The notes below the pieces were generated by a model. It saw only the letters and a list, made by a program, of their open reading frames with translations, made no database searches and had not been told where the DNA came from. Shown here piece by piece: positions 26,005 through 37,167 of a DNA stretch of 64,000 bases. The stretch is from positions 434,001-498,000 of the forward strand of contig NZ_QTQI01000002.1 in NCBI RefSeq assembly GCF_003853705.1. The letters run 5' to 3'. Made by a program: the position numbers and the translations under genes. How positions within the stretch are numbered: the stretch's first letter is position 1; each line of letters starts with the position of its first letter. The stretch comes from Burkholderia sp. Bp8992 (GTDB lineage: Bacteria > Pseudomonadota > Gammaproteobacteria > Burkholderiales > Burkholderiaceae).

Positions 26005-26598
26005 ATGACGACGCTGAAGCAAACCCCTTCGCAGACGGTCGGCCCGTACTTCGCATACGGCCTGTGCCCGCAGCAATACGACTACGACCTGAAGAGCCTG
26101 TTCACGCCGACGATCGCCGCGGCACACGCCGAAGGCGAGCACGTGCTGCTGGTCGGCCAGGTGTTCGACGGCGACGGCAACGTCGTCGGCGACGCGGTGC
26201 TCGAATTCACGCAGGTGGATGGCGCGGGCCGCTACCCCGCCTCGCGCGACGACATCGCGACTTCCGGCTTCACGGGCTTCGCGCGGGTCGGCACGGGCAC
26301 CGATGCGCAGCAGCGCTTCGTCGTCGAGACGGTGAAGCCCGGCCGCATCGCCGCCGACGAGGCGCCGCACATCAACGTGACCGTGATGATGCGCGGGATC
26401 CTCACCCATGCGTTCACGCGCGTGTACTTCGACGACGAAGCCGCGGCGAACGCGACCGACCCCGTGCTGAATGCGGTGCCGGCCGAGCGCCGCGCGACGC
26501 TCGTCGCGAAACGCGACGCGCAGCCGGGCCGCCCGGTCGTCTACCGCTTCGACATCCGCATGCAGGGGCCGGACGAAACGGTATTCTTCGACGTTTGA
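26005..26598 (+). CDS. pcaG: Protocatechuate 3,4-dioxygenase alpha subunit
   Basis: A 197-residue alpha subunit with the start QTPSQTVGPYFAYGLCP and intradiol fold segment DAVLEFTQVDGAGRYPAS. The alpha subunit does not bind iron but shapes the active-site pocket (HINVTVMMRGILTHAFTRVYF). It is translated 3 nt after pcaH and followed by a strong terminator, so pcaHG form a two-gene operon. The remaining pca genes (pcaBDC, pcaIJF) are not in this window. Confidence 0.97.
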   Translation: MTTLKQTPSQTVGPYFAYGLCPQQYDYDLKSLFTPTIAAAHAEGEHVLLVGQVFDGDGNVVGDAVLEFTQVDGAGRYPASRDDIATSGFTGFARVGTGTDAQQRFVVETVKPGRIAADEAPHINVTVMMRGILTHAFTRVYFDDEAAANATDPVLNAVPAERRATLVAKRDAQPGRPVVYRFDIRMQGPDETVFFDV

Positions 26599-26636
26599 CG
26601 CGTGCGCCGGCGCATGCCGGCTTCGCACGCAACCGC

Positions 26637-26685
26637 ACGCCGCGTGGCGCGATACCGACGGGCATCGCACCACGCGGCGTTTTTC
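26637..26685 (+). terminator. Intrinsic terminator after pcaHG
   Basis: An 11-bp outer stem (26637-26647 with 26670-26680) continues, after one mismatch, into a 5-bp inner stem (GCGAT / ATCGC) and is followed by TTTTT. It is a strong terminator about 40 nt past pcaG. Confidence 0.88.
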
Positions 26686-27025
26686 TTGAGCCGTCGCGAT
26701 CGTTCGATGATGCGTCGCATCGTGGCGAGTGGCGGCGGCGAACCCCGGTCGCCCGAGGCTTCCCGCCTCGATATCGAACGCCCGATTGAAACGCATGCTG
26801 CGACCGCACATGCATCGTCGGGCCAACGGGATATCGTTTGCGCGTTATGCGGCGTATCCTTCGTTATCCGCAACGAGCCGGAAGGATTAAATCGGGCGAG
26901 GCAATAATTACGCAATTCGTGCGCGACGCCGCCGAACGGGCCGTTCGCGCATTTTTTCTGACCGAGTGCCTTTAAACGCGTCCGACCGAATTTGGCGGGC
27001 GCGTATTTTTTTGCGCTGCGTCCGG
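26686..27025. other. Intergenic region, no gene recognised
   Basis: About 340 bp between the pcaHG terminator and the 3' end of the AraC gene. It has several T tracts (26952-26957, 27007-27013) and a weak 5-bp hairpin at 26933-26947 before one of them, which could be a terminator for an unseen plus-strand transcript. No convincing coding sequence was found. An open frame at 26602-26907 shows no protein-like composition and starts inside the pcaHG terminator. Confidence 0.4.
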
Positions 27026-27805
27026 CTAGCGCCGGATCTCCAGATATCGGCTCGGCGTGTCGCCGAGGATGCGGCGAAACGCCGACGTGAATGCGCTTGC
27101 GCTCGCGTACCCGAGATCGAGCGCGACGCGCGTCACCGGCTGCCCGTCGGTCAGGCGCGTAATCGCCGCGAGCATGCACACCTGCTGGCGCCATGCGGCA
27201 AAGCTCACGCCCGTCTGCGCGCGGAACTGCCGCGTGAACGTCCGCCGGCTCACGCCTGCATCGGCCGCGACCTGGTCGAGATCGGCCGCGATCGACGGCG
27301 ACGCGAACAGGTGCCGGCACACCTTCGCCAGCCGTGCATCGGCCGGCAGCGGCGCATGCAGCGACAGGCGCGGCATCGTCGCGATTTCCGCGACCAGCAG
27401 GTCCATCAGCTTGCCCGCACGTCCGTCGACGTCGTACATGGCCGGCAGGTCGATCGCATCGTCGATCAGGTGCCGCAGCAGCGGCGACACGCCATACACG
27501 CCGCACTGCCCGGGCAGGCCGGCCGCCTGCGCGGCGTCGCCCGACACGAACGTATTGAGCATCGTGACCGGCCCGGTCATCGTCATTTCGTGCCGCACGC
27601 CCGCCGGCACCCAGCACGCGCGCTGCGGCGGCACCAGCCAGCGTCCGTGCGGCGTCGACACGCTGATCGTGCCGCGCGACGCGAACGCGAATTGCCCGCG
27701 CCCGTGCGCGTGCTCCGGAAACGTCGTGCCCGCCGCATAGTCGTTGGCGGTCACGACCACGTTCCGCGGAATATGTTCGTAGGGATCTAGCAGCGTATTT
27801 CTCAC
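27026..27805 (-). CDS. AraC-family transcriptional regulator
   Basis: About 259 residues with an N-terminal cupin (TFPEHAHGRGQFAFASRGTISVSTPHGRWLVPPQRACWVPAGVRHEM) and a C-terminal AraC double helix-turn-helix (DLDQVAADAGVSRRTFTRQFRAQTGVSFAAWRQQ ... ALDLGYASASAFTSAFRRILGDTPSRYL). The cupin pattern is that of the NimR/YdfH-type small AraC regulators. I use the GTG at 27805; another GTG at 27877 is possible, but the segment between is AT-rich and promoter-like. It is divergent from the hydrolase at 27948, the most likely target. Confidence 0.85.
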   Translation of the reverse strand: MRNTLLDPYEHIPRNVVVTANDYAAGTTFPEHAHGRGQFAFASRGTISVSTPHGRWLVPPQRACWVPAGVRHEMTMTGPVTMLNTFVSGDAAQAAGLPGQCGVYGVSPLLRHLIDDAIDLPAMYDVDGRAGKLMDLLVAEIATMPRLSLHAPLPADARLAKVCRHLFASPSIAADLDQVAADAGVSRRTFTRQFRAQTGVSFAAWRQQVCMLAAITRLTDGQPVTRVALDLGYASASAFTSAFRRILGDTPSRYLEIRR

Positions 27806-27947
27806 GGCCTGAATTCTATAGTTAATGACCCGATATCGAAGGCAGGTCGCCTTCGAACGATCTACGATCCGCTCCACCGTTGCGCGACCTCACGGCCGCC
27901 ACACCCGTCGGCCTGATCGGCCGGATTGCAACTTCATCGGAGCGGAC

Positions 27948-28727
27948 ATGCCGAATACGTTTCATCGCGTGGGGGCCGGCCCCCACCCTGTTCTTGTACT
28001 GCCCGGCTGGTTCGGCGACGCCCATGCGTTCGAATCCGTCGAACCATGGCTGTCGCACGCGCACTTCACCTACGTATTCATGGACTACCGAGGTTACGGC
28101 CGCATGCGCGACGCGGCGGGCGACTACACGATCGACGAGATCGCCGCCGACGCGCTCGCGCTCGCCGACGCGCTCGATTTCGCGACCTTCAGCCTCGTCG
28201 GCCACTCGATGGGTGCGATGGCGGCCGAGAAAATCGCCGTCATGGCGCCCGAGCGTGTGCGCGCGCTGGTTCCGATCACCCCCGTGCCGTGCGGCGGCCT
28301 GCCGTTCGACGCGGAGAAGCGCGCGCTATTCGAGCGCGCCGCCGACCACGTCGCCGACCGCCGCACCATCATCGACCGCAGCACCGGCGGCCGGCTGCCG
28401 GCCGCCTGGATCGAGTGGAAAGCCGCGTATTCGGCAGCCTGTTCGTCGGCGCAGGCTTTCGGCGCGTACTTCCGCGCGTGGGCCGATACGGATTTCAGCG
28501 ACGAGATCGCCGGTACGCACCCCGTCAAAGTGCTGATCGGCGAACACGATCCCGCGTTCGACATGGCGCTGATGGCGCGCACCTACCTGCGGCGCTATCC
28601 GCTCGCCACCGTCGACGTGCTGCCCAATGCAGGCCACTATCCGATGAACGAGACGCCGCTCGCGCTGGTCGCGGCGATGGAAGCGTTCCTGCTCGCCGCG
28701 ACGGCCGGCCCCGCCGTCGTCGACTGA
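27948..28727 (+). CDS. Alpha/beta fold hydrolase
   Basis: A 259-residue cytoplasmic hydrolase. The nucleophile elbow is LVGHSMGAMAAEK (Ser), the acid is in IGEHDPAFD, and the His is in PNAGHYPMNE. The early motif LPGWFGDAHAFE marks the oxyanion region. GGAG lies 7 nt before ATG 27948. Substrate unknown. It is convergent with the dppA-like gene and divergent from an AraC regulator. Confidence 0.85.
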   Translation: MPNTFHRVGAGPHPVLVLPGWFGDAHAFESVEPWLSHAHFTYVFMDYRGYGRMRDAAGDYTIDEIAADALALADALDFATFSLVGHSMGAMAAEKIAVMAPERVRALVPITPVPCGGLPFDAEKRALFERAADHVADRRTIIDRSTGGRLPAAWIEWKAAYSAACSSAQAFGAYFRAWADTDFSDEIAGTHPVKVLIGEHDPAFDMALMARTYLRRYPLATVDVLPNAGHYPMNETPLALVAAMEAFLLAATAGPAVVD

Positions 28728-28762
28728 CCGGCCGCGCGCAGGCGGCATCGTTGCGGCGCGCA

Positions 28763-29590
28763 TCACCGCAGCATGAACGACATCGCCGACAGGCTGTTCA
28801 GCGTGCGCACCACGTGCTCGACCGACGGCCCGTCGAAACGCAGCGTCACCGCATCGACCCGCTCGAGCGACGGCAGCACGCCGAACAGGTCGGCCAGCGC
28901 GGCCGTCTGCACGCGCAGCGTGCAAGCCGCCGGCGCGGGCCGATGCGTGCCGGCACGCACGCCGGCCGACAGCGCCTGCGCCACCGCGTCGCGCGCGGCG
29001 GTCGCGATCCGCGCACACGACGCGGCCGGCGTGAGCGTGTCGCCGCTCGATGTGCCGCCGGCCGTCTTGACCGTCTCGAAACGCGCGTCCGGGAACAGCG
29101 GCCGCGTTTCCTCGGCGAACACGTCGTCGCCCGTGGCAAGCGCGACGTGCGCGCCATATTCGTGCGCCAGCGCGCCGTACAGCCCGGCTTCGCCGAGCTC
29201 GACGCCGTTCAGCCACACCTGCGTGAATGCAAAGCTGTTGATCGTGTGCGCGAGCACGCCGCGCGTCTGCGATTTCGCGTGAAAACCGATCATGAACACG
29301 AGATCGGGCCCCTGTTCAAGGCCTGCCATCATCCCGAGCGTGCGCGGCTTGCCGAGCACGACACGCGCACGCGCATCGAGCCCGTCGGGCAGCAGGTTGC
29401 GATAGCTGCCATGCGAATCGTTGACCCACACGGCCTGCGCGCCGCCCGCGAACGCGCCTTCGATCGCCGCATTCGCTTCGGCGGTCATCCAGCGACGCGC
29501 CCGTTCGTATTCCGGATTGCCGGCGCGCGTCTGCTCGGTGGCGAATACGCCGGCGACACCCTCGATGTCGGTCGAGATCAGGATCTTCAT
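28763..29590 (-). CDS. M55-family D-aminopeptidase (DppA-like)
   Basis: A 275-residue zinc peptidase of family M55. Metal ligands are visible: Asp8 and Glu10 (STDIEGVAGV), His60 (NDSHGSYRN), His104 (IGFHAKSQ), and a glutamate near 134 (GELGEAGLYG). B. subtilis DppA, the reference member, is a D-aminopeptidase that releases D-Ala from D-Ala-containing peptides. It is the last gene of the rpiR-iaaA-gsi operon. Its ATG overlaps the P1-peptidase stop (ATGA), so the two are translated together. Confidence 0.92.
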   Translation of the reverse strand: MKILISTDIEGVAGVFATEQTRAGNPEYERARRWMTAEANAAIEGAFAGGAQAVWVNDSHGSYRNLLPDGLDARARVVLGKPRTLGMMAGLEQGPDLVFMIGFHAKSQTRGVLAHTINSFAFTQVWLNGVELGEAGLYGALAHEYGAHVALATGDDVFAEETRPLFPDARFETVKTAGGTSSGDTLTPAASCARIATAARDAVAQALSAGVRAGTHRPAPAACTLRVQTAALADLFGVLPSLERVDAVTLRFDGPSVEHVVRTLNSLSAMSFMLR

Positions 29591-30669
29591 GACTGGGTCG
29601 AATACCCTTCGTTATCTTCGTTGAACAACCGCTCGAGATCGGGCACCGCGTCGCGCAGCGATTGCCGCACGTGGCCGTCGCGCCCGGCGACCGTCACGGC
29701 CTGCAGCAACGCGTCGGCGATCGCGTGCTCGACGCTTTCGGCCGCAGCCATGAACAGCGGATCGAGCGCCGCATCGGCCACGAGGGCCGGCAGCGCCATC
29801 GTCGATGCGTCGTGCGCGATCGTGCAGGCGGTCGAGAACGCAAGCGCGATGTCGCCGCTGCCATGCCCGTAGACGGATCCCGTACGGGCCAGCCCCGCAC
29901 CGGCGCGGCGCGCGAGCCGCGACAACTGCCGCGCGTCGAGCGGCGCGTCGGTGGCGAGCAACAGGATGATCGAGCCCCGCTCGGGCGGCGCCGCGTGCGC
30001 GGCCTCGGCCGCCCGCCGTTGCGCGACGATGCGCCCGAGCGGCACGCCGCCGAGCGTCAGCATCGGCAACCGGCCGAAATTCGCGAGTACGAGCGCGCCG
30101 ACCGTATACGGCCGGCCGGCCGCGACGGCGACGCGCGAAGCGGAGCCGATCCCGCCCTTCAGGTCGAAGCACGACATCCCGCGCCCGGCGCCAACCGCAC
30201 CGCGTGCGACGTCGCGCGACGCCGTGCGGCACGCGTCGTCGTAATGCGCGGCCGTGACCGCGAACGCCTGGATATCGTTCAGATAGCCGTCGTTGCACTC
30301 GAACACGAGCGGATTGACGGTCGGCCAGTCGCGGCCGATCTGCGGATTCGCCGCGATCGCCGCGCGGATCTGCGCCTGGGCGACTGCGCCGACGCCGAAC
30401 GTATTGGTCAGCGCGATCGGCGTATCGAGCGTGCCGAGTTCGCCGACCTGCACGAGCCCGACGCTCTTGCCGAAGCCGTTGATCACGGCCACGCCCGCGG
30501 GCACCTTGCTGCGGTACACGTCGCCCGGATGCGGCTTCACGACGGTCACCCCCGTCTGCACGCTGCCGGCATCGAGCGTGCAATGGCCGACCGTCACGCC
30601 CGGCACGTCGGCGATCGTGCCGCGCGGGCCGGCCGGCAGCGTCGCGGCCCACATCGGCGCAACACGCAT
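29587..30669 (-). CDS. P1-family (DmpA/BapA-type) aminopeptidase
   Basis: A 360-residue N-terminal nucleophile peptidase of MEROPS family P1 (S58). The proenzyme is expected to cut itself before Ser233 in PPERGSIILLLATDAP, matching the processing site of DmpA. Other family signatures are GVTVGHCTLD, NGFGKSVGL, TNTFGVGAV, and GRGMSCFDLKGGIGSASR. Characterised members hydrolyse beta-peptides or peptides with D-residues at the N-terminus. Its ATG overlaps the gsiD stop, and its stop overlaps the dppA-like start, so it is embedded in the peptide-import operon. Confidence 0.92.
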   Translation of the reverse strand: MRVAPMWAATLPAGPRGTIADVPGVTVGHCTLDAGSVQTGVTVVKPHPGDVYRSKVPAGVAVINGFGKSVGLVQVGELGTLDTPIALTNTFGVGAVAQAQIRAAIAANPQIGRDWPTVNPLVFECNDGYLNDIQAFAVTAAHYDDACRTASRDVARGAVGAGRGMSCFDLKGGIGSASRVAVAAGRPYTVGALVLANFGRLPMLTLGGVPLGRIVAQRRAAEAAHAAPPERGSIILLLATDAPLDARQLSRLARRAGAGLARTGSVYGHGSGDIALAFSTACTIAHDASTMALPALVADAALDPLFMAAAESVEHAIADALLQAVTVAGRDGHVRQSLRDAVPDLERLFNEDNEGYSTQS

Positions 30670-31562
30670 CAGCGGCGCTCCAGCTTCGGATCGAGCGCGT
30701 CGCGCAGCCCGTCGCCGAGCAGGTTGAACGCGAGCACGGTCAGGAAGATCGCGAGGCTCGGGAAGATGGCGATGTGCGGTGCCGTCACCATGTCCGCGCG
30801 CGCCTCGTTGAGCATCGCACCCCACTCCGGCGTCGGCGGCTGCGCGCCGAGCCCGAGGAACGACAGGCTCGCGGCCGTGATGATCGACGTGCCGATCCGC
30901 ATCGTGAAGTAGACGACGACCGACGACACGGTGCCCGGCAGGATGTGCCGCATGATGATCGTCCAGTCCGACGCGCCGATGCTGCGCGCGGCCTCGACAT
31001 AGGTCATGTGCTTGAGCATCAGCGTGTTGCCGCGCACGAGCCGCGCGAACGCCGGGATGCTGAAGATCGCGACCGCGCAGATCACGTTGATCATCCCGTT
31101 GCCGAGGATAGCGACCACGCCGATCGCGAGCAGGATGCCGGGGAAGGCGAACAGTACGTCGGCGATGCGCATCGTGATGCGGTCCCACCAGCCTTCGTAG
31201 TAGCCGGCGAGCAGCCCGAAGAACGTGCCGATCACCGCGCCGAGCGCGACCGAGAAGAAGCCGGCCGCGAGCGAGATGCGCGTGCCGACGACGATCCGGC
31301 TGAAGATGTCGCGGCCGAGCGAATCGACGCCGAACCAGTGCACGGCCGACGGCCCCGCGTTCAGCGCATCGTAGTCGAAGTAGTTCTCCGGATCGAACGG
31401 CACGATGTGCGGGCCGACGAAGGCCAGCACGACGAGCGCCAGCACGAAGCCGCCCGCGACGAGCGCGACGGTCTGCTTGCGGAACTTGCGCCAGAATTCA
31501 CGCCACGGCGTGCGGATCGCGGTCGGTGCGGCCGGCGCCGCGGGCTGGACAGTCGCGTTCAT
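30669..31562 (-). CDS. gsiD: Peptide ABC transporter permease (GsiD/DppC type)
   Basis: A 297-residue inner-membrane permease. An N-terminal OppC-type helix precedes the cytoplasm-facing segment. The conserved EAA loop is [29 protein letters not shown], with about six helices. It pairs with the GsiC-type permease 13 nt upstream. The gene order iaaA-gsiABCD is that of the E. coli glutathione importer, but peptide specificity cannot be read from sequence. Confidence 0.92.
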   Translation of the reverse strand: MNATVQPAAPAAPTAIRTPWREFWRKFRKQTVALVAGGFVLALVVLAFVGPHIVPFDPENYFDYDALNAGPSAVHWFGVDSLGRDIFSRIVVGTRISLAAGFFSVALGAVIGTFFGLLAGYYEGWWDRITMRIADVLFAFPGILLAIGVVAILGNGMINVICAVAIFSIPAFARLVRGNTLMLKHMTYVEAARSIGASDWTIIMRHILPGTVSSVVVYFTMRIGTSIITAASLSFLGLGAQPPTPEWGAMLNEARADMVTAPHIAIFPSLAIFLTVLAFNLLGDGLRDALDPKLERR

Positions 31563-31575
31563 GCTCGCCTCACTC

Positions 31576-32496
31576 TCACTTGAACCGGATGGTCGGGTTG
31601 ATGACCGCGTACAGCACGTCGACGGCCAGGTTGATCAGGATGAATTCGAGCGAGAACAGCAGCACGATCGCCTGGATCATGGGGTAGTCGCGCATCGTCA
31701 CCGCATCGACCAGCAGGCGCCCGAGCCCCGGCCAGTTGAACACGACCTCGACGACGATCGAGCCGCCGAGCAGGAAGCCGAACTGCAGCCCCATCATCGT
31801 GACGACCGGGATCATCGCGTTGCGCAGGCAATGCTTGAGCACCACCATCGGCTCGTGCACGCCCTTCGCACGCGCGGTGCGCACGAAGTCCTCGTTCAGC
31901 ACCTCGACGAACGATGCGCGCGTGAAGCGCGCCATCACGGCCGCGACCGCCGCGCCGAGCGTCAGCGACGGCAGCACGTAGCTCTTCCACGAACCGTCCG
32001 GCACGACCGGCAGCCAGCCGAGCTTCACCGAGAAGATTTCCATCAGCAGCATGCCGAGCGCGAACGCGGGAAACGAGATGCCCGACACCGCGATCGTCAT
32101 GCCGAGACGGTCGGGCCAGCGATTGCGCCACACCGCCGACGCGATCCCGATCGCCATGCCGAACAGCGTCGCCCACCCCATGCTGACGAGCGTCAGCAGC
32201 AGCGTCGGCATGAAGCGCTCGCCGATTTCGGTCGATACCGGCCGCTTGCTGCGCGTCGACATGCCGAAATCGCCGTGCGCGATCTTCGTGAAGAAATTCA
32301 CGAACTGCGCGGGCAACGGCCGATCGAGCCCGAGATCGGCACGCACGAGCGCGACCGTCGCATTGTCGGCTTCGGGGCCTGCCGCGAGCCGCGCCGGGTC
32401 GCCCGGCAGCAGGTGCACGAACATGAACACCAGCAACGCGACGATCGCGAGCGTGGGCAGCAGGCCGAGCAGCCGTTTGACGAGAAAATTCAGCAT
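31576..32496 (-). CDS. gsiC: Peptide ABC transporter permease (GsiC/DppB type)
   Basis: A 306-residue permease. It starts [36 protein letters not shown], the DppB-type first helix. The EAA loop is [31 protein letters not shown]. It is the partner of GsiD in the membrane core of the importer, located between gsiB (67 nt) and gsiD (13 nt). Confidence 0.93.
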   Translation of the reverse strand: MLNFLVKRLLGLLPTLAIVALLVFMFVHLLPGDPARLAAGPEADNATVALVRADLGLDRPLPAQFVNFFTKIAHGDFGMSTRSKRPVSTEIGERFMPTLLLTLVSMGWATLFGMAIGIASAVWRNRWPDRLGMTIAVSGISFPAFALGMLLMEIFSVKLGWLPVVPDGSWKSYVLPSLTLGAAVAAVMARFTRASFVEVLNEDFVRTARAKGVHEPMVVLKHCLRNAMIPVVTMMGLQFGFLLGGSIVVEVVFNWPGLGRLLVDAVTMRDYPMIQAIVLLFSLEFILINLAVDVLYAVINPTIRFK

Positions 32497-32563
32497 GGGG
32501 CACCGATCGAATCAGCGTGCCGGCGGCCTGCGCCGCCGGCACCGCGAGGCGGGCAAGCCGCCG

Positions 32564-34126
32564 TCATTTCACCGAGATTTCGTCGAAGTTGAACGAGCCG
32601 TCCGGCATCACGTACATGCCGTGCAATCGCTTGTTGCGCGCATAGACGATCTTCTCCTGCACCAGGAAGATCCACGGCGCGTCGGCCCACACCTGCTTCT
32701 GCGCGTCGGCGTAAAGCGAGGCCTTCTTCGCACGATCGGTCGTCTCGAGCGCCTTCGCGAGATCATCGTCGACGGCAGCGCTCTTGTAGTACGCGGTGTT
32801 GTAGAGCTTCGGCGGTGCCGATGCCGATGCGAGCAGCGGCGTCAGTGCCCAGTTCGCTTCGCCCGTCGATGCCGACCAGCCGCTGTAGTACATCCGCACC
32901 GGCGCCGTTGCCGGATCCTGGGCGCTCTCGACCTTCGCGACCCGCTCGCCGGCCTCGAGTGCCTGCACCTGCACCTTCACGCCAACCTGCGCGAGCTGCT
33001 GCTGGACGAACTGGATCAGCTTCTGCGCCGTCGAATGGTTGTACGCGGACCAGAGCGTCGATTCGAATCCGTTCGGATAGCCGGCTTCCTTCAGCAGCGC
33101 ACGCGCCTTCGCCGGATCGTACGGCCAGGGCCCGAGCTTCGTCGCGTATTCGACGCCCATCGGCGCGACTCCGGTCTGCGGTGTCGCGTAACCGGCGAAC
33201 ACGACCTTCGCGAGCGCCTCCTTGTTGACCGCGTAGTTCAGCGCTTCACGCACCTTCGGGTTGTCGAACGGCTTTTGCTGCGTGTTCAGCGAAATGTAGC
33301 GCTGGATGATCGACGGCGACTCGATCAGTTCGATCTTCGCGTTGCTCTTGAGGTCGCTCGCCTGCTCGAACGGAATCGTGAACGCGAAATCCGCCTCGCC
33401 CGTCTTGATCAGTGCCGCGCGCGTGTTGTTGTCGACCACCGGCTTCCAGTCGATCGTGTCGACCTTCGGATACCCCTTCTTCCAGTAGCCGGCGAATTTC
33501 TTCACCTTCATGTCGTCGGTCTGCTTCCATTCGACGAATTCGAACGGCCCGGTGCCGACCGGATGCAGCGACACGTCACGCCCCCACTTCTTCAGTGCGG
33601 CCGGCGAGATCATCACCGCCGACGGGTGCGCGAGCGTATTGATGAACGCCGAGAACGGCTCGCGCAACGTGAACCGCACCGTGGTCGGATCGACCACCTC
33701 CGTCTTCTCGATCACGCGGAACAGGCCGTAGCGCTTCAGCTTGTTCGCCGGATCGGTCACGCGGTCGAAGTTCGCCTTCACCGCGGCCGCATTGAAGTCG
33801 GTGCCGTCGTGGAATTTCACGCCCTCGCGCAACTTGACCGTGTACACCTTCGCGTCCGGCGACGCCGTGTAGCTGGTCGCCAGGACGTTGACGAGCTTCA
33901 TGTTCCGGTCGAAACCGAACAGCCCCTCGTAGAACGACTTGACGACGGCCTGCGACACCGTGTCGTTTGCGTCGTACGGGTCCATCGTCGTGAACGTCGA
34001 GTACACGGCGACCACGACGTTCTGCTGCGCGAACGCGGGCACCGCGACCGACAGCGCGAGCGCACCTGCTCCCGCCGCGAACAGCGCGCGCGGACGGAAC
34101 ATCGGGAACGAATACGGCTTGTTCAT
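32564..34126 (-). CDS. gsiB: Peptide-binding protein (GsiB type)
   Basis: A 520-residue periplasmic substrate-binding protein of solute-binding family 5. A signal peptide ends at AVPAFA (about residue 33). The mature protein has the family pattern [28 protein letters not shown] and [19 protein letters not shown] 34126 follows AGGAG by 9 nt; a farther start at 34237 would precede the signal peptide by 37 residues. The gene is 129 nt downstream of gsiA. It is likely specific for glutathione or other short peptides. Confidence 0.93.
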   Translation of the reverse strand: MNKPYSFPMFRPRALFAAGAGALALSVAVPAFAQQNVVVAVYSTFTTMDPYDANDTVSQAVVKSFYEGLFGFDRNMKLVNVLATSYTASPDAKVYTVKLREGVKFHDGTDFNAAAVKANFDRVTDPANKLKRYGLFRVIEKTEVVDPTTVRFTLREPFSAFINTLAHPSAVMISPAALKKWGRDVSLHPVGTGPFEFVEWKQTDDMKVKKFAGYWKKGYPKVDTIDWKPVVDNNTRAALIKTGEADFAFTIPFEQASDLKSNAKIELIESPSIIQRYISLNTQQKPFDNPKVREALNYAVNKEALAKVVFAGYATPQTGVAPMGVEYATKLGPWPYDPAKARALLKEAGYPNGFESTLWSAYNHSTAQKLIQFVQQQLAQVGVKVQVQALEAGERVAKVESAQDPATAPVRMYYSGWSASTGEANWALTPLLASASAPPKLYNTAYYKSAAVDDDLAKALETTDRAKKASLYADAQKQVWADAPWIFLVQEKIVYARNKRLHGMYVMPDGSFNFDEISVK

Positions 34127-34255
34127 TTGGTCTGGCTCCTCTGGATGATTCGGTAACGCGTGGTGGAAATCGCGGTGCGACAGCATCCGCTCGGGAAAAT
34201 AACGGCGTTGCCTGGCGCGTGCGCAGCTGCGGTCCATAGGCGCTCCGTCACGCAG

Positions 34256-36154
34256 TCAATACGCGCCGCCGACGCGATGCGTCGCGACGTAATGATCGGG
34301 ACCGACCGCGACGAGCGGCGCGACGGCCGGCTCGTCGCCGATCGCGCGGATCGGGCTCGGGATTTCGTCCGCCGCGAGCTGGCGCGGCGCATGCCTGCGC
34401 GCGGGATCGGCCACCGGCACCGCGCTCATCAGCTTCTTCGTATACGGATGCTGCGGCGCCTCGAACACCGCGCGGCGCGGACCGATCTCGACGATCTGGC
34501 CGAGATACATCACCGCGACGCGATGGCTGATGCGCTCGACGACGGCCATGTCGTGCGAGATGAACAGGTACGCGACGCCGAGCTCGCGCTGCAGGTCGAG
34601 CATCAGGTTGACGATCTGCGCCTGCACCGACACGTCGAGCGCCGACACCGATTCGTCGGCGATCACGACCTTCGGGTTCAGCGCGAGCGCACGCGCGATC
34701 GCGATCCGCTGGCGCTGGCCGCCCGAGAATTCGTGCGGATAGCGGCGCGCGGCCTCGGGCGGCAGGCCGACCTTGTCGAGCAGCCAGTCGACGCGCGCCT
34801 GCGCTTCGCTGCCGCTGGCGACGCCATGCACGAGCAGCGGCTCCATGATCGAGAAGCCGACCGTCAGGCGCGGGTTCAGCGACGCGAACGGATCCTGGAA
34901 GATGAACTGGATGTTCCGGCGCAGCGCCTGCAGGTCATGCCCCTTCATTGCGCTGATGTCGCGGCCATCGAATTCGATCGAGCCGCTCTGCGATTCGACG
35001 AGGCGCAGCAGCGAACGGCCGGTGGTCGACTTGCCGCAGCCCGATTCGCCGACGAGCGCAAGCGTCTCGCCCGCGCGCAGCTCGAAGCTCACGCGCTCGA
35101 CCGCATGCACGTACTGCGACACGCGGCCGAACACGCCGCTCTTCACCGGAAAGCGCGTCACGAGATCGCTCACGCGCAGGATCGGCGGCGCAGCGTGATC
35201 GACGGGCGGCTGCACATCGTCGTTCGCGGCGGATGCAGCCGCGATCGTCGCATTCGCGTCGTCCACCTTCAGCAGCGGGAATTTCTCGGGCGTGTCGGTA
35301 CCCTGCATCGAGCCGAGCCGCGGCACGGCCGCGAGCAGCGCGCGCGTGTAGCGATGGGCGGGCGCCGCGAAGATGCGGTCCGACTCGCCCTCCTCGACCT
35401 TCTCGCCGCGATACATCACGAGCACGCGGTCGGCCACTTCGGCCACCACGCCCATGTCGTGCGTGATGAAGATCACGCCCATGTTCATTTCGTCCTGCAG
35501 CCCGCGCACCAGTTGCAGGATCTGCGCCTGGATCGTCACGTCGAGCGCGGTCGTCGGCTCGTCGGCGATCAGCAGCGCGGGCCGGCACGACAGCGCCATC
35601 GCGATCATCACGCGCTGCCGCATCCCGCCCGACAGTTGGTGCGGATAGCGCGCGAATACGCGACGCGCTTCCGGAATACGCACGAGATCGAGCAGCCGCA
35701 GCGCTTCCGCGCGCGCCTCGGCCGCGCCCTTCGACTGGTGCAGCGCGATCGCCTCGCTGATCTGGTCGCCGACCGTGAACACCGGGTTCAGCGACGTCAT
35801 CGGCTCCTGGAAGATCATCGCGATGTCCGCGCCGCGGATGCCGCGCATCGTCGCGGCGCTCGCCTGCGCCAGATCGACGAGTGCGCCGCCGCGACGCCGG
35901 AACGCGATCCGGCCGCTCGTGATCTCGCCGCCGCCGTGCTCGACGAGCCGCATCAGCGCGAGCGACGTGACCGACTTGCCGGAGCCCGATTCGCCAACGA
36001 TCGCGAGCGTCTCGCCGCGGTCGACGTGAAACGACACGTTGCGCACCGCGTCGAACGTCGCGCTTTCGCGGCGGAACGTGACCGACAGGTCCTCGACGGC
36101 CACCACGCGCTGTTCGGGCAGCACGAGGCCGGATGGGGTTCGGCTCGAAGTCAT
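34256..36154 (-). CDS. gsiA: Peptide ABC transporter ATP-binding protein, two nucleotide-binding domains (GsiA)
   Basis: A 632-residue fused ATPase. Domain 1 has Walker A GESGSGKS and signature LSGGMRQR; domain 2 has GESGCGKS and FSGGQRQR. Each carries an Opp/Dpp-type C-terminal tail ([27 protein letters not shown]). GsiA is normally one protein with both domains, as here, whereas Opp/Dpp systems use two. It lies 26 nt after iaaA. Confidence 0.95.
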   Translation of the reverse strand: MTSSRTPSGLVLPEQRVVAVEDLSVTFRRESATFDAVRNVSFHVDRGETLAIVGESGSGKSVTSLALMRLVEHGGGEITSGRIAFRRRGGALVDLAQASAATMRGIRGADIAMIFQEPMTSLNPVFTVGDQISEAIALHQSKGAAEARAEALRLLDLVRIPEARRVFARYPHQLSGGMRQRVMIAMALSCRPALLIADEPTTALDVTIQAQILQLVRGLQDEMNMGVIFITHDMGVVAEVADRVLVMYRGEKVEEGESDRIFAAPAHRYTRALLAAVPRLGSMQGTDTPEKFPLLKVDDANATIAAASAANDDVQPPVDHAAPPILRVSDLVTRFPVKSGVFGRVSQYVHAVERVSFELRAGETLALVGESGCGKSTTGRSLLRLVESQSGSIEFDGRDISAMKGHDLQALRRNIQFIFQDPFASLNPRLTVGFSIMEPLLVHGVASGSEAQARVDWLLDKVGLPPEAARRYPHEFSGGQRQRIAIARALALNPKVVIADESVSALDVSVQAQIVNLMLDLQRELGVAYLFISHDMAVVERISHRVAVMYLGQIVEIGPRRAVFEAPQHPYTKKLMSAVPVADPARRHAPRQLAADEIPSPIRAIGDEPAVAPLVAVGPDHYVATHRVGGAY

Positions 36155-36180
36155 GCGGGTTCTCCTCGTGCGATCCGGAT

Positions 36181-37167
36181 TCAGGCCGCGTCGTCGCGGT
36201 AGATGCCGACGACCGGCGCCTCGCCGACGCGCGCGTAGCCGCGGTACATCCCTTCGGTGTTGAACGGCATCGCGACATTGCCGTGCGCATCGACCGCGAC
36301 GAGCCCGCCGCGGCCGGCGAGGCGCGGCAGCTTGTTCATCACGACGTCGTGCGCGGCGTCGGCGAGCGACGCACCGCGATAGGCGATCTGCGCGGCAACG
36401 TCATGCGCGGTCGCGAGGCGGATGAACATCTCGCCGGTGCCCGTCGACGAAACCGCGCAGGTCGCGTCGTCCGCATAGCAGCCCGCGCCGATGATCGGCG
36501 AATCGCCCACCCGCCCCGGCTGCTTGTTCGTGATGCCGCCGGTCGACGTCGCCGCCGCGATGTGGCCATGCAGGTCGCATGCAACCGCGCCGACCGTGCC
36601 GAGCTTGCGGTCGGGATCGAGCGGCTCGGCCGGCTGCGCCTTGCCGAACGCGAACGTCGCCGCATCGTGGTCGAGCATCACGCCGGACGCCGCGCGCGCC
36701 TTGAGCCACTGCGCATGGCGTGCCTCGGTGTCGAAGTAGCCGGGTTCCGCGAGTTCGAGCCCCTGCGCGGCCGCGAACGCATCGGCGCCCGCGCCGGCGA
36801 ACAGCACGTGTTCGCTCGCCTCCATCACGCGCCGCGCAGCGAGCACGGGATTGCGCACGCGCGTCGCGCAACAGATCGCGCCGGCGCCGAGCGTCGCGCC
36901 GTCCATGACCGCCGCGTCGAGTTCGTGCTTGCCCTCGGCCGTGTAGACGGCGCCGCGCCCGGCGTTGAACAGCGGACAGTCCTCGAGCATCCGCACCGCG
37001 ACGGTGACGGCATCGAGCGCGCTGCCGCCATCGGCCAGCACCTGCTGCGCGGCCTGCAGGATCGCGGTCAGTTCGGCCCGATACCGGCGTTCGGTGTCGG
37101 TATCCATCGCCTCGCGCAGGATCGTGCCTGCGCCGCCGTGAATCGCGACGATCGCGGGAGAATTCAT
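36181..37167 (-). CDS. iaaA: Isoaspartyl peptidase / L-asparaginase (plant-type)
   Basis: A 328-residue N-terminal nucleophile hydrolase. It splits itself before Thr191 in [12 protein letters not shown] to form alpha and beta subunits. The substrate loop [23 protein letters not shown] and GTGEMFIR are conserved. It releases beta-linked aspartate from isoaspartyl dipeptides. Its ATG overlaps the rpiR stop (ATGA). The iaaA-gsiABCD order matches E. coli. Confidence 0.95.
   Translation of the reverse strand: MNSPAIVAIHGGAGTILREAMDTDTERRYRAELTAILQAAQQVLADGGSALDAVTVAVRMLEDCPLFNAGRGAVYTAEGKHELDAAVMDGATLGAGAICCATRVRNPVLAARRVMEASEHVLFAGAGADAFAAAQGLELAEPGYFDTEARHAQWLKARAASGVMLDHDAATFAFGKAQPAEPLDPDRKLGTVGAVACDLHGHIAAATSTGGITNKQPGRVGDSPIIGAGCYADDATCAVSSTGTGEMFIRLATAHDVAAQIAYRGASLADAAHDVVMNKLPRLAGRGGLVAVDAHGNVAMPFNTEGMYRGYARVGEAPVVGIYRDDAA

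Noticed and set aside
26602-26907. A 101-codon frame after pcaG
   Set aside because: It begins within the pcaHG terminator, has no ribosome-binding site and no protein-like features.
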